NCBI GenBank assembly: GCA_007117945.1
Contig: SKTN01000289.1
Coordinates: forward strand, 1 to 8,312
Length of the DNA: 8,312 bases
Origin: Nitriliruptoraceae bacterium
Lineage (GTDB): Bacteria > Actinomycetota > Nitriliruptoria > Nitriliruptorales > Nitriliruptoraceae
Reading direction: 5' to 3'
The notes beneath the pieces were generated by a model. That model was not told the DNA's origin, did no database searches, and worked only from the letters and a program-made list of their open reading frames with translations. The position numbers and the translations under genes were made by a program. The first letter of the stretch is position 1; each line of letters begins with the position of its first letter. This document shows positions 1-5,545 of the stretch, one piece after another.

Positions 1-650
1 AGCTGCGACAGCTGGGTCGCGGCAGCGAGGGTGGCCTCATCCACCTCGGCGTCCAGCACCGCGGCGAAGCGAGCCAGGCGTACCATGCGCAGGGGATCAT
101 CGGTGAAGGAGGCCACGGGGTCGATCGGCGTCCGCAGCAGCCCCCGCCGCAGGTCGGCCAGGCCGCCGTGGGGATCGACGAACCGGAACGCCGGCACCTG
201 GACGGCCATGGCGTTGACCGTCAGATCCCGTCGGGCGAGGTCCCCCTCGATCGTGTCCCCGTAGGTCACCTCGGGGTGGCGGGAGCCCGGCTGGTAGCTG
301 TCGGCACGGAAGGTGGTGATCTCCACCCGCCGGGTGGGACGGCCCGGCTGCTCCCGCTGGCAGGAGACGGTCCCGAAGGCGGCACCGGTGAGCCACACCG
401 CCGTGGCCCAGCCGTTGAGGATGCGCTCGGTGGCCTCCGGCGGCGCCGAGGTGGCGAAGTCGAGGTCGACCTGGTCGAGGACCGCCTCATCGCCGCCGGC
501 GAGCAGGGTGTCACGCACCGTCCCGCCGACGAGGTGGAGCTCATGGCCCGCTGCCTCGAACCGTGCACCGAGCTCCCGGGCCTCGGGATAGACGTCGACC
601 AGCCGTCCGAGCTGGACGGCCTGATCTGCGGTGAGCTGGACGTCGGTCAC
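1..650 (-). CDS. cca: CCA-adding tRNA nucleotidyltransferase, N-terminal part (3' end outside window)
   Basis: This enzyme adds or repairs the CCA end of tRNAs in the cytoplasm from CTP and ATP. The 216 visible codons cover the catalytic head of a class II nucleotidyltransferase: GGTVRD at residues 42-47, the metal-binding DLD at 62-64 (context VDLDFATSAPPE), RRDLTVNAM at 140-148, and the nucleotide-recognition helix DDPLRMVRLARFA at 184-196. The reading frame runs open off the left edge, so the C-terminal body and tail (any HD domain) are not seen. I chose the GTG at 650 because GGAGA (661-665) lies 10 nt upstream and a -10-like TAGAGT (689-694) sits before that. The GTG at 674 is the alternative and lacks a good ribosome site. 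Actinobacterial genomes usually name this gene pcnA; it is divergent from its right-hand neighbour, as in M. tuberculosis Rv3907c. Family assignment is firm; CCA-adding rather than poly(A) polymerase activity is inferred. Confidence 0.93.
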   Translation of the reverse strand, partial: MTDVQLTADQAVQLGRLVDVYPEARELGARFEAAGHELHLVGGTVRDTLLAGGDEAVLDQVDLDFATSAPPEATERILNGWATAVWLTGAAFGTVSCQREQPGRPTRRVEITTFRADSYQPGSRHPEVTYGDTIEGDLARRDLTVNAMAVQVPAFRFVDPHGGLADLRRGLLRTPIDPVASFTDDPLRMVRLARFAAVLDAEVDEATLAAATQLSQ

Positions 651-660
651 GACGGTGCGG

Positions 661-665
661 TCTCC
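661..665 (-). promoter_or_regulatory. Ribosome binding site of the CCA-adding enzyme gene
   Basis: GGAGA on the minus strand, 10 nt before the GTG at 650. It decides between the GTG codons at 650 and 674, since the latter has no purine-rich site at a suitable distance. Confidence 0.5.
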
Positions 666-688
666 GGCGGGCACGCGGACAACCCGAC

Positions 689-694
689 ACTCTA
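689..694 (-). promoter_or_regulatory. Candidate -10 element for the CCA-adding enzyme gene
   Basis: TAGAGT on the minus strand fits the TANNNT -10 pattern common in actinobacteria. A transcript starting about 7 nt downstream (near 682) would have a leader of about 32 nt containing the GGAGA ribosome site. No recognisable -35 hexamer is visible, so this is a weak call based on position and pattern. Confidence 0.35.
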
Positions 695-764
695 GGGCTC
701 CACTGCGCCCCTGGATGCCGACCGGACGGCCGACCGGGCCCCGGGAGTGCGGGCTCCGGCTGCG

Positions 765-770
765 TATGGT
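765..770 (+). promoter_or_regulatory. Candidate -10 element for the PH-domain gene pair
   Basis: TATGGT fits TANNNT and lies in the 189-bp divergent gap (651-839). A start about 7 nt downstream, near 777, would leave a leader of about 63 nt before the GTG at 840. It could alternatively give a leaderless message beginning at the in-frame GTG at 777. No convincing -35 is seen. A 9-bp direct repeat (GCCGACCGG at 717-725 and 729-737) lies just upstream. Confidence 0.3.
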
Positions 771-839
771 GCCATGGTGGTGCCCCCACGAGCTGCCCGT
801 ACCGTCCGGCCACGCACCACCGACCCCACCAGGCCCACC

Positions 840-1535
840 GTGAACGACGCCACCCCCGGCCCTCCGCCACCGCCACCACCCCCCTCGGCGCGGCCATGGT
901 CCGAGTCCGCCCCGGCGACACCGCCCGTCCCCGGCGCCACCACCGGACAGGGCGAGGGCGGCACCCCGCAGGGTGCACCTGTGGGGTGGGGCCAGGGCGG
1001 GCCCGTCACCATCCAGGCCGGGGACGAGATCCCCCGCCCCGGACTCGACGACCGCGAGCGGGAGCTCGCTCCCGCCGTGATCACCTCGTGGCGCATCTCC
1101 TCCGGGCTGTCCTGGCTGCTGCCGGGTGCCATGGCGATCGGGCTCGCGGTGGTCATCGGGCCGCCGTGGACCTGGCTGGTCCTCGTCCTGCTCCTGGGCC
1201 TGGTGCTGTTCTCCGTGGTGTTCTACCCGCCCATGCGGTTCCGGCGGTGGCGGTGGCAGCTGACGGACCTGGCGATCGAGCTGCGCTACGGCGTGCTCCT
1301 GCACCGCAGGGAGACCGTCCCCTACTTCCGGATCCAGCAGATCGACATCGCCGCCGGACCCGTCGACCGGCTGCTCGAGCTCGCCAGCCTGCAGGTCACG
1401 ACCGCCTCGGCCTCGGGGTCGGCGAGCCTGCCGGGCATCGCCGCCGAACAGGCGCCCCAGGTGCGCGCCGAGCTGCTGGCGCGCGCCGCGACGGCGGTCG
1501 CAGAGCACCCCGGGGACCTGCGCGATGCCGTCTGA
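840..1535 (+). CDS. YdbS-like membrane protein with one bacterial PH (bPH2) domain
   Basis: A 231-residue protein of the bPH2/DUF304 (YdbS-like) family; its biochemical role is unknown. Residues 1-80 are low complexity (Pro, Gly, Ala, Thr), with eight consecutive prolines at 8-15. Two hydrophobic segments follow (about 90-107 and 110-128), then the PH core: LTDLAIELRYGVLLHR at about 141-156 and the family signature VPYFRIQQIDIAAGPVDRLL at 160-179, continuing into a QVTTAS strand. The layout (two-helix hairpin, then cytoplasmic PH fold) is typical of the family. The start is uncertain. GTG 840 has only AGG 6 nt upstream, but codons between 777 and 839 include several A/T-ending ones (CCA, CGA, GCT, CGT), unlike the rest of the gene, so I prefer 840; in-frame ATG 747, ATG 774 and GTG 777 are alternatives. 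The gene overlaps the next PH gene by 11 nt and is probably cotranscribed with it, like ydbS-ydbT in Bacillus, where the pair is linked to resistance to the bacteriocin amylocyclicin. Confidence 0.85.
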   Translation: MNDATPGPPPPPPPPSARPWSESAPATPPVPGATTGQGEGGTPQGAPVGWGQGGPVTIQAGDEIPRPGLDDRERELAPAVITSWRISSGLSWLLPGAMAIGLAVVIGPPWTWLVLVLLLGLVLFSVVFYPPMRFRRWRWQLTDLAIELRYGVLLHRRETVPYFRIQQIDIAAGPVDRLLELASLQVTTASASGSASLPGIAAEQAPQVRAELLARAATAVAEHPGDLRDAV

Positions 1536-3321
1536 CGGACCCCCACCGCCCCCACCACCACCGGCGACCGCCGGGGGGCAGGGGCACCGGCCGGACGCCG
1601 GTGACCGGGATGCGGCTGCGACGGCGGCTGCGACGACGAGTGACTGGCTGGAGGGCACCGCACCGACCGCGGCCGTCGACCCCGCCCGGCCCTTCGCCAC
1701 GCCCCGGCGCCTGCACCCCGCCTCCGTGCTGCTCGGTGTCCCCCTGGCCCAGGCCGTCCAGGCGCTGATCTTCCCCGTGGTCGCGACCCTGGCGGCGCCG
1801 CTGTGGTTGACCCTGCTGCTGCTCATGGTCGTGGCGATCATCGGCCTGATCGTGCGCCTGCTGGACTGGCGCATGCGGACCTTCTCCTTCGACGGCGAGG
1901 TGTTGCGGGTCGATCACGGCATCCTCAGCCGCAACCACCGCAGCCTGGACGTGGGCCGCATCCAGCAGGTGGAGATCCAGCGCGGCGCGATCCAACGCGT
2001 CTTCGGGCTGGCGGCGATCCGCGTGGAGACCGCGGGCAGCGCGGCCGAGCCGGAGGTGGATCTGCGCGTGGTGCCCGAGGAGGATGCCGTGGCGCTGCGC
2101 GCCGCGGTCCGGGCCAGCCAGCAACGGCTGAAGGGCCGCGCCACCGCCGACGAGTCGGACCAGGAGGCGGACGAGGAGGGCGAGGAGGTCCTCACGGTGC
2201 CGATGTCCCACGTGGTCATCGCCGCGGTCACCGGTGCGCGCCTGCTCGTGCTCCCGGCCGTGATCGGTGGTGCGCTGCAGTTCGTCGGCAACCAGGTCGG
2301 TCCCTTCGTCGACGACGTGATCGATCAGATGATCGAGCTGGGGCTGGCCGCCGGTGAGACCCCGACGGTCAGCGGACCCGACTGGCGGCTGGTCGCGGTG
2401 GCGGCCGCCGGGCTGCTCCTGCTGTCGGTGGTGGCGGCGATCGTGGTCAGCGTGCTGCGCGACGGCAACTTCCGCATCCGACGGGTGGACGAGGACCTCT
2501 ACGTCTCGCGGGGGCTGCTGTCGACGCGCGACTCCGTGGTGCCCCTGCGACGGGTCCAGCTGGTGGAGGTCAAGCGCAACTGGATCCGGCGGGTCCTCGG
2601 CTTCGCGACGGTCCGCATCCGTTCAGCCGGTGGTTCGACGGGTGGGGAGGGGCGGGTCACCGTGCCCCTGCTGCCCGTCTCGGAGGTCGATCGCCTCCTC
2701 AGCGAGATCATGCCCAACGTGGACGGGGTGCCGGTGCTGCACTCCCACCCACCGCAGGCGCTGCGGCGCTCCCTGTTCCGCTGGCTGCGTCCGGCGACCC
2801 TGCTGGTCGCAGTGGTGTGGCTGGCACCGGTGGTCCTGCCCTTCGTCGACGATGCCGGCCTGATCGTCGACGCCCGGCCCTGGGTCCTGCTCCTGCTCCC
2901 GATCAACGCCGTGCTGGCCGTGGTCGAGTACCGCCAGCTCGCCCACGGGCTGACCGAGCTGGTGGTCGCCGCACGCAGCGGGGCGCTGTCGATCACCACG
3001 GCGCTGGCCCCGGTGGTCAAGGTGCAGGCGGTGACCAGCCGCCGCTCCCTGTTCCAACGTCGGCTCGGCCTGACCACGGTGCTGGTGCACGTGGCGGGAC
3101 CCGGTGCCCTGGTCACCGTCCTGGACGCCGGACGGGACGCCGCCGCGCGGCTGCACGCCCGGCTCAGCGAGCACGCCGCCTCCCCGACCCCGGTGGTGAC
3201 GCCCGCGCAGGACGCAGCCGGCCCGCAGGCCACGGGAACCCCGCAGGACGCCGCTGACGGCCCCGCCGACGCCCGGTCGGCGCCGGCTGGCGCTACGAGG
3301 CAGCCAGACCCGCGCCCCTGA
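1525..3321 (+). CDS. YdbT-like membrane protein with three tandem bPH2 domains
   Basis: A 598-residue membrane protein of the YdbT/DUF304 type. After an N-terminal stretch with eight prolines at residues 6-13, the same unit (hydrophobic hairpin followed by a PH core) occurs three times. Unit 1: helices at about 71-112, core about 116-196, with DVGRIQQVEIQRGAIQRVFG. Unit 2: helices about 228-252 and 286-311, core about 315-396, with VPLRRVQLVEVKRNWIRRVLG. Unit 3: helices about 421-441 and 450-468, core about 475-548, more divergent (VVKVQAVTSRRSLFQRRLG). An acidic linker (DESDQEADEEGEE, near 209-221) separates units 1 and 2, and a 50-residue Ala/Pro/Asp/Thr-rich tail follows unit 3. ATG 1525 lies inside the end of the upstream gene, with GGGGA 8 nt before it, suggesting translational coupling. 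The last 29 bp overlap the convergent pilT gene. Homologues are inferred to act at the membrane, possibly in envelope stress or peptide resistance; the function here is unproven. Confidence 0.9.
   Translation: MPSDGPPPPPPPPATAGGQGHRPDAGDRDAAATAAATTSDWLEGTAPTAAVDPARPFATPRRLHPASVLLGVPLAQAVQALIFPVVATLAAPLWLTLLLLMVVAIIGLIVRLLDWRMRTFSFDGEVLRVDHGILSRNHRSLDVGRIQQVEIQRGAIQRVFGLAAIRVETAGSAAEPEVDLRVVPEEDAVALRAAVRASQQRLKGRATADESDQEADEEGEEVLTVPMSHVVIAAVTGARLLVLPAVIGGALQFVGNQVGPFVDDVIDQMIELGLAAGETPTVSGPDWRLVAVAAAGLLLLSVVAAIVVSVLRDGNFRIRRVDEDLYVSRGLLSTRDSVVPLRRVQLVEVKRNWIRRVLGFATVRIRSAGGSTGGEGRVTVPLLPVSEVDRLLSEIMPNVDGVPVLHSHPPQALRRSLFRWLRPATLLVAVVWLAPVVLPFVDDAGLIVDARPWVLLLLPINAVLAVVEYRQLAHGLTELVVAARSGALSITTALAPVVKVQAVTSRRSLFQRRLGLTTVLVHVAGPGALVTVLDAGRDAAARLHARLSEHAASPTPVVTPAQDAAGPQATGTPQDAADGPADARSAPAGATRQPDPRP
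3264..3282 (-). terminator. Possible hairpin just beyond pilT
   Basis: Perfect 7-bp inverted repeat: arms CGCCGAC (3264-3270) and GTCGGCG (3276-3282) with a 5-nt loop. It begins 10 nt past the pilT stop codon on the minus strand and lies inside the end of the YdbT-like gene. There is no U tract, so it is not a classical intrinsic terminator. In DNA this GC-rich, such stems also arise by chance. Confidence 0.25.
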
Positions 3322-4375
3322 GCGACACCCGGAAGTCGTGGGGGTTGGTGGCCGTGGCCAGGGCGTCACGCAGGGCGACCTCACCCGTCTGGTACAGCTC
3401 GAGCAGGTGCTGGTCGAAGGTCTGCATGCCGTAGTAGCCACCCTCGGCGATGGCGTCCGCGATCATCGGCAGCTGGGCCGGATCCACCAGGAACTCGTAG
3501 GTCCGCGTGGTCATCACCAGTACCTCGACGATGGCGATGCGGCCCTGCCCCGTGGCGCGCGGCGCCAGACGCTGGCACACGATGCCCTTCAGGGAGTTCG
3601 CCAGGGAGATGCGCGCCTGCCCCTGGCTCTCCTTGGGGTACATGTCCACGACCCGGTTGATCGTCTCGCGGGCGTCGGTGGTGTGCAGGGTGGAGATGAC
3701 GAGGTGACCGGTCTCCGCCGCCTGCAGCGCCGCCTCGACGGTCTCGAGGTCGCGCATCTCCCCGATGAAGATGACGTCCGGGTCCTGCCGGGAGACCGCC
3801 TTCAGGCCGGTGGCGAAGTCCTTGGTGTCCACGCCGATCTCGCGCTGGTCGATCAGCGCATGGTCGTCGCGGTGCAGGACCTCGATCGGATCCTCCAGGG
3901 TGACGATGTGGCACCGGCGGGTGGCGTTGATGTGGCTGAGCATCGCCGCCGTGGTGGTGGTCTTGCCCGAGCCGGTGGGTCCGGTGACCAGCACCAGCCC
4001 ACGCTGCTCCTCCGCCAGCTTGCGCACCGCCGGCGGGAGCCCGAGGGACTCGAAGGACTGGGTCCCCGGCAGCACCCGACGGCACACGATGCCGACGGAA
4101 CCACGCTGCTTGAAGGCGTTGACGCGGAACCGCCCCACCCCGGCGATGGAGTAGGCGAAGTCGACCTCCTTGGCGACCTCGAAGGCCTCGAGCAGGCGGC
4201 TGTCCATCATCTCGTGGGCGAGCCGCTCGGTATCCCCCGAGGAGGTCGGCGGCAGGGTCGTCACCGGCTTGAGATCACCGTCGATCCGGACGAAGGCGGG
4301 GCCACCGACCTTGAGGTGCAGGTCGGACCCCCCCGACTCCACCAGGACCTGCAGGTACTCGTCGACGCTGGGCAC
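3293..4375 (-). CDS. pilT: Type IV pilus retraction ATPase PilT
   Basis: Hexameric cytoplasmic ATPase that depolymerises type IV pili, powering twitching motility, adhesion or DNA uptake. At 360 residues the protein is full length. The N-terminal domain starts SGGSDLHLKVGGPAFVRIDG (about 14-33). The Walker A motif GPTGSGKT is at 132-139, the Asp box around LEDPIE (160-165), the Walker B region DPDVIFIGEMRD at 198-209 with catalytic Glu 206, and the His box HLVISTLHT at 224-232. The C-terminus reads GMQTFDQHLLELY (316-328) and ATNPHDF (342-348) instead of the AIRNLIRE segment of proteobacterial PilT, so it resembles PilU and Gram-positive-type PilT. The GTG start at 4375 has AGGAG (4386-4390) 10 nt upstream. 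dtd lies 109 bp upstream on the same strand, so cotranscription is possible. No other pilus gene is recognised in the window, so its pilus partners must lie elsewhere. Confidence 0.95.
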   Translation of the reverse strand: MPSVDEYLQVLVESGGSDLHLKVGGPAFVRIDGDLKPVTTLPPTSSGDTERLAHEMMDSRLLEAFEVAKEVDFAYSIAGVGRFRVNAFKQRGSVGIVCRRVLPGTQSFESLGLPPAVRKLAEEQRGLVLVTGPTGSGKTTTTAAMLSHINATRRCHIVTLEDPIEVLHRDDHALIDQREIGVDTKDFATGLKAVSRQDPDVIFIGEMRDLETVEAALQAAETGHLVISTLHTTDARETINRVVDMYPKESQGQARISLANSLKGIVCQRLAPRATGQGRIAIVEVLVMTTRTYEFLVDPAQLPMIADAIAEGGYYGMQTFDQHLLELYQTGEVALRDALATATNPHDFRVSLRGAGLAAS

Positions 4376-4385
4376 GGCGGGTGGG

Positions 4386-4390
4386 CTCCT
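4386..4390 (-). promoter_or_regulatory. Ribosome binding site of pilT
   Basis: AGGAG on the minus strand, 10 nt before the GTG at 4375. It supports this non-ATG start. Confidence 0.55.
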
Positions 4391-4484
4391 GTGTCCGACG
4401 GCTCCCGGGTCGGGCCGTCACCTCGCCGTTGGCATCGACGCCCGGGGACCCGACCTTGAGAGCGCCGACACCGCCCGCCAGGGG

Positions 4485-4940
4485 TCACACCTCCAGCAGG
4501 AGGGTCACCGGCCCGTCGTTGACCAGCTGCACCTCCATGTGGGCACGGAAGCGCCCCGTCGCCACCTCGGCACCCGCCGCGCGCAGCCGCTGGACCAGGT
4601 GCGCGATCAGGGGCTCGGCCTGCTCCGGCGGCGCAGCGGCGACGAAGGAGGGTCGCCGCCCCTTGCGGGTGTCCCCGTAGAGCGTGAACTGGCTCACCAC
4701 CAGCACCGAGCCGCCCACCTCCGCGCAGCTGAGGTGCATCGCCCCATCCTCGTCGGGGAAGATGCGCAGCCCGTGGAGCTTGTCGGCGAGGCGCTCCGCC
4801 TGCACCGGGGTGTCGTCGTGGGTCACACCGACCAACGCGACCAGCCCGCGCCCGATCCGGCCGGTCTCCTGCGCGGGGGCGTCCGGGTGCTCGGCGGCCG
4901 TCACCGACGCCGAGGCGACCCGCTGCACCAGTGCCCGCAT
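4485..4940 (-). CDS. dtd: D-aminoacyl-tRNA deacylase (DTD)
   Basis: Homodimeric cytoplasmic proofreading enzyme that hydrolyses the ester bond of D-aminoacyl-tRNAs (and Gly-tRNA-Ala), freeing the tRNA and keeping D-residues out of proteins. The 151 residues align end to end with the family (usually about 145). The N-terminus is MRALVQRVASASVT; the active-site motifs are SQFTLYGDTRKGRRPSF at 83-99 and NDGPVT at 141-146, the latter carrying the chirality-checking Gly-Pro pair. A stretch near residues 15-26 (AAEHPDAPAQET) is about six residues longer than in the E. coli enzyme, in a surface loop. ATG 4940 has a very strong GGAGGAG ribosome site 6 nt upstream. The gene is divergent from the NUDIX gene across 116 bp and lies upstream of pilT. 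Its presence beside the CCA-adding enzyme fits a tRNA quality-control theme but may be coincidental. Confidence 0.96.
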   Translation of the reverse strand: MRALVQRVASASVTAAEHPDAPAQETGRIGRGLVALVGVTHDDTPVQAERLADKLHGLRIFPDEDGAMHLSCAEVGGSVLVVSQFTLYGDTRKGRRPSFVAAAPPEQAEPLIAHLVQRLRAAGAEVATGRFRAHMEVQLVNDGPVTLLLEV

Positions 4941-4946
4941 GTCCTG

Positions 4947-4953
4947 CTCCTCC
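4947..4953 (-). promoter_or_regulatory. Strong ribosome binding site of dtd
   Basis: GGAGGAG on the minus strand with 6-nt spacing to the ATG at 4940, the strongest Shine-Dalgarno match in the window. It lies directly next to a 15-bp palindrome (4956-4970) whose hairpin in the mRNA would end 2 nt before it. Confidence 0.75.
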
Positions 4954-4955
4954 GG

Positions 4956-4970
4956 TTCCGGGACCCGGAA
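4956..4970. repeat. Perfect 7-1-7 palindrome in the dtd/NUDIX divergent region
   Basis: Arms TTCCGGG (4956-4962) and CCCGGAA (4964-4970) around a single base. It lies between the dtd ribosome site and the larger palindrome at 4977-4996. It could be an operator half of a repressor site; a single-base loop makes a tight RNA hairpin less likely. Function unproven. Confidence 0.5.
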
Positions 4971-4976
4971 ACGACG

Positions 4977-4996
4977 GTCGGCCGGGGCCGGCCGAC
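4977..4996. repeat. Perfect 9-2-9 palindrome in the dtd/NUDIX divergent region
   Basis: Arms GTCGGCCGG (4977-4985) and CCGGCCGAC (4988-4996) around GG. It sits roughly in the first third of the 116-bp gap between dtd and the NUDIX gene. It could be a regulator-binding site controlling one or both divergent promoters, or a leader hairpin of dtd. A weaker 5-3-5 repeat follows at 5001-5013. No regulator is named from the sequence. Confidence 0.5.
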
Positions 4997-5044
4997 GGCA
5001 TCCCGGCGCGGGAGGCTACGCCCCGCAGGAGACAGCGCGCTCGC

Positions 5045-5050
5045 TACCCT
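5045..5050 (+). promoter_or_regulatory. Candidate -10 element giving a leaderless NUDIX transcript
   Basis: TACCCT fits TANNNT and is followed by exactly 6 nt before the ATG at 5057, so transcription 7 nt downstream would begin at the A of the start codon. No Shine-Dalgarno sequence precedes this ATG, as expected for the leaderless mRNAs common in actinobacteria. No -35 hexamer resembling TTGACA is visible. Confidence 0.5.
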
Positions 5051-5056
5051 CGGCGC

Positions 5057-5545
5057 ATGGCCAGGTACCCGACCAGACGCGCCACCTCCGCCGGTGGTGT
5101 CGTCTGTGACGACCGACCCGACGGTCGCCGGTGGGTGCTGCTGATCGCACGGCGCAACGCCGCCGGCAAGCCCCAGTGGACGCTGCCCAAGGGCGGTATC
5201 GAGGAGGGCGAGACCGACGAACAGGCGGCGCTGCGGGAGGTCCGTGAGGAGACCGGCCACGGCGCCGTGGTCGATGTGCTGCTCGGCACCATCGACTACT
5301 GGTTCGTCTGGCGTCCCGACCAGGTGCGTTACCACAAGTTCGTCCACTACTACTTCATGTGGTGGGACGGGCAGGTGGCGGGGCCGCGGGACGACGAGGC
5401 CGAGCACGTGGAGTGGGTGCCCCTGGAGGTCGCCCTGGTCCGGCTGGCCCACCGCAACGAGCGCAAGCTGGTCGAGAAGGCCCGCGGCGCCGTACCCGAG
5501 CGACCGCAGCCACCCCGCCACGCCGCCGCGGGGATCGACGGGTGA
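5057..5545 (+). CDS. NUDIX hydrolase (MutT4-like position)
   Basis: A 162-residue NUDIX-fold pyrophosphohydrolase that should cleave a nucleoside diphosphate linked to another moiety; the substrate cannot be read from the sequence. The Nudix box spans residues 46-68: Gly46, Glu52, then REVREETG at 60-67 with the metal-binding glutamates. It is preceded by WTLPKGGIEEGE (41-52), typical of the MutT/Ap4A group, and a Trp/Tyr-rich strand region (YWFVW, HYYFMWWDG, 81-105) follows. ATG 5057 is the only good start; in-frame upstream codons would run into dtd, and a -10-like TACCCT places the probable transcript start on the ATG itself. The stop codon overlaps the GTG of the DUF6049 gene (GTGA), indicating translational coupling. 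Gene order matches M. tuberculosis mutT4 (Rv3908), a dATP/8-oxo-dGTP hydrolase candidate, but orthology is inferred from position. Confidence 0.93.
   Translation: MARYPTRRATSAGGVVCDDRPDGRRWVLLIARRNAAGKPQWTLPKGGIEEGETDEQAALREVREETGHGAVVDVLLGTIDYWFVWRPDQVRYHKFVHYYFMWWDGQVAGPRDDEAEHVEWVPLEVALVRLAHRNERKLVEKARGAVPERPQPPRHAAAGIDG

Noticed and set aside
168..695. Plus-strand 175-aa open frame antisense to the CCA-adding enzyme
   Set aside because: The opposite strand carries all class II nucleotidyltransferase motifs over the same bases. The frame is a GC-rich shadow with no domain or ribosome site.
692..1156. Minus-strand 154-aa open frame across the divergent intergenic region and the start of the YdbS-like gene
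   Set aside because: Low-complexity Gly/Arg/Pro/Ser translation with no recognisable domain; it is opposite the YdbS-like coding strand.
1396..2211. Minus-strand 271-aa open frame opposite the PH genes
   Set aside because: His/Gln/Arg-rich translation typical of an antisense shadow; the plus strand encodes clear bPH2 units.
4397..4419. 6-bp inverted repeat (GACGGC/GCCGTC) in the dtd-pilT gap as a terminator or attenuator
   Set aside because: Short stem, 11-nt loop and no U tract; easily produced by chance in this GC-rich sequence.
3338..4459. Plus-strand 373-aa open frame opposite pilT
   Set aside because: The minus strand has intact Walker A, Walker B and His-box motifs. This frame is a Gly/His/Arg/Asp-rich shadow.
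4931..5056. Upstream extension of the NUDIX reading frame
   Set aside because: It would overlap the start of dtd and cover both palindromes. ATG 5057 matches the usual family start and the promoter-like spacing.
5359..5541. Upstream extension of the DUF6049 reading frame
   Set aside because: It lies inside the NUDIX gene, has Arg/Gly/Pro-rich content, and would bury the signal peptide that begins naturally at GTG 5542.
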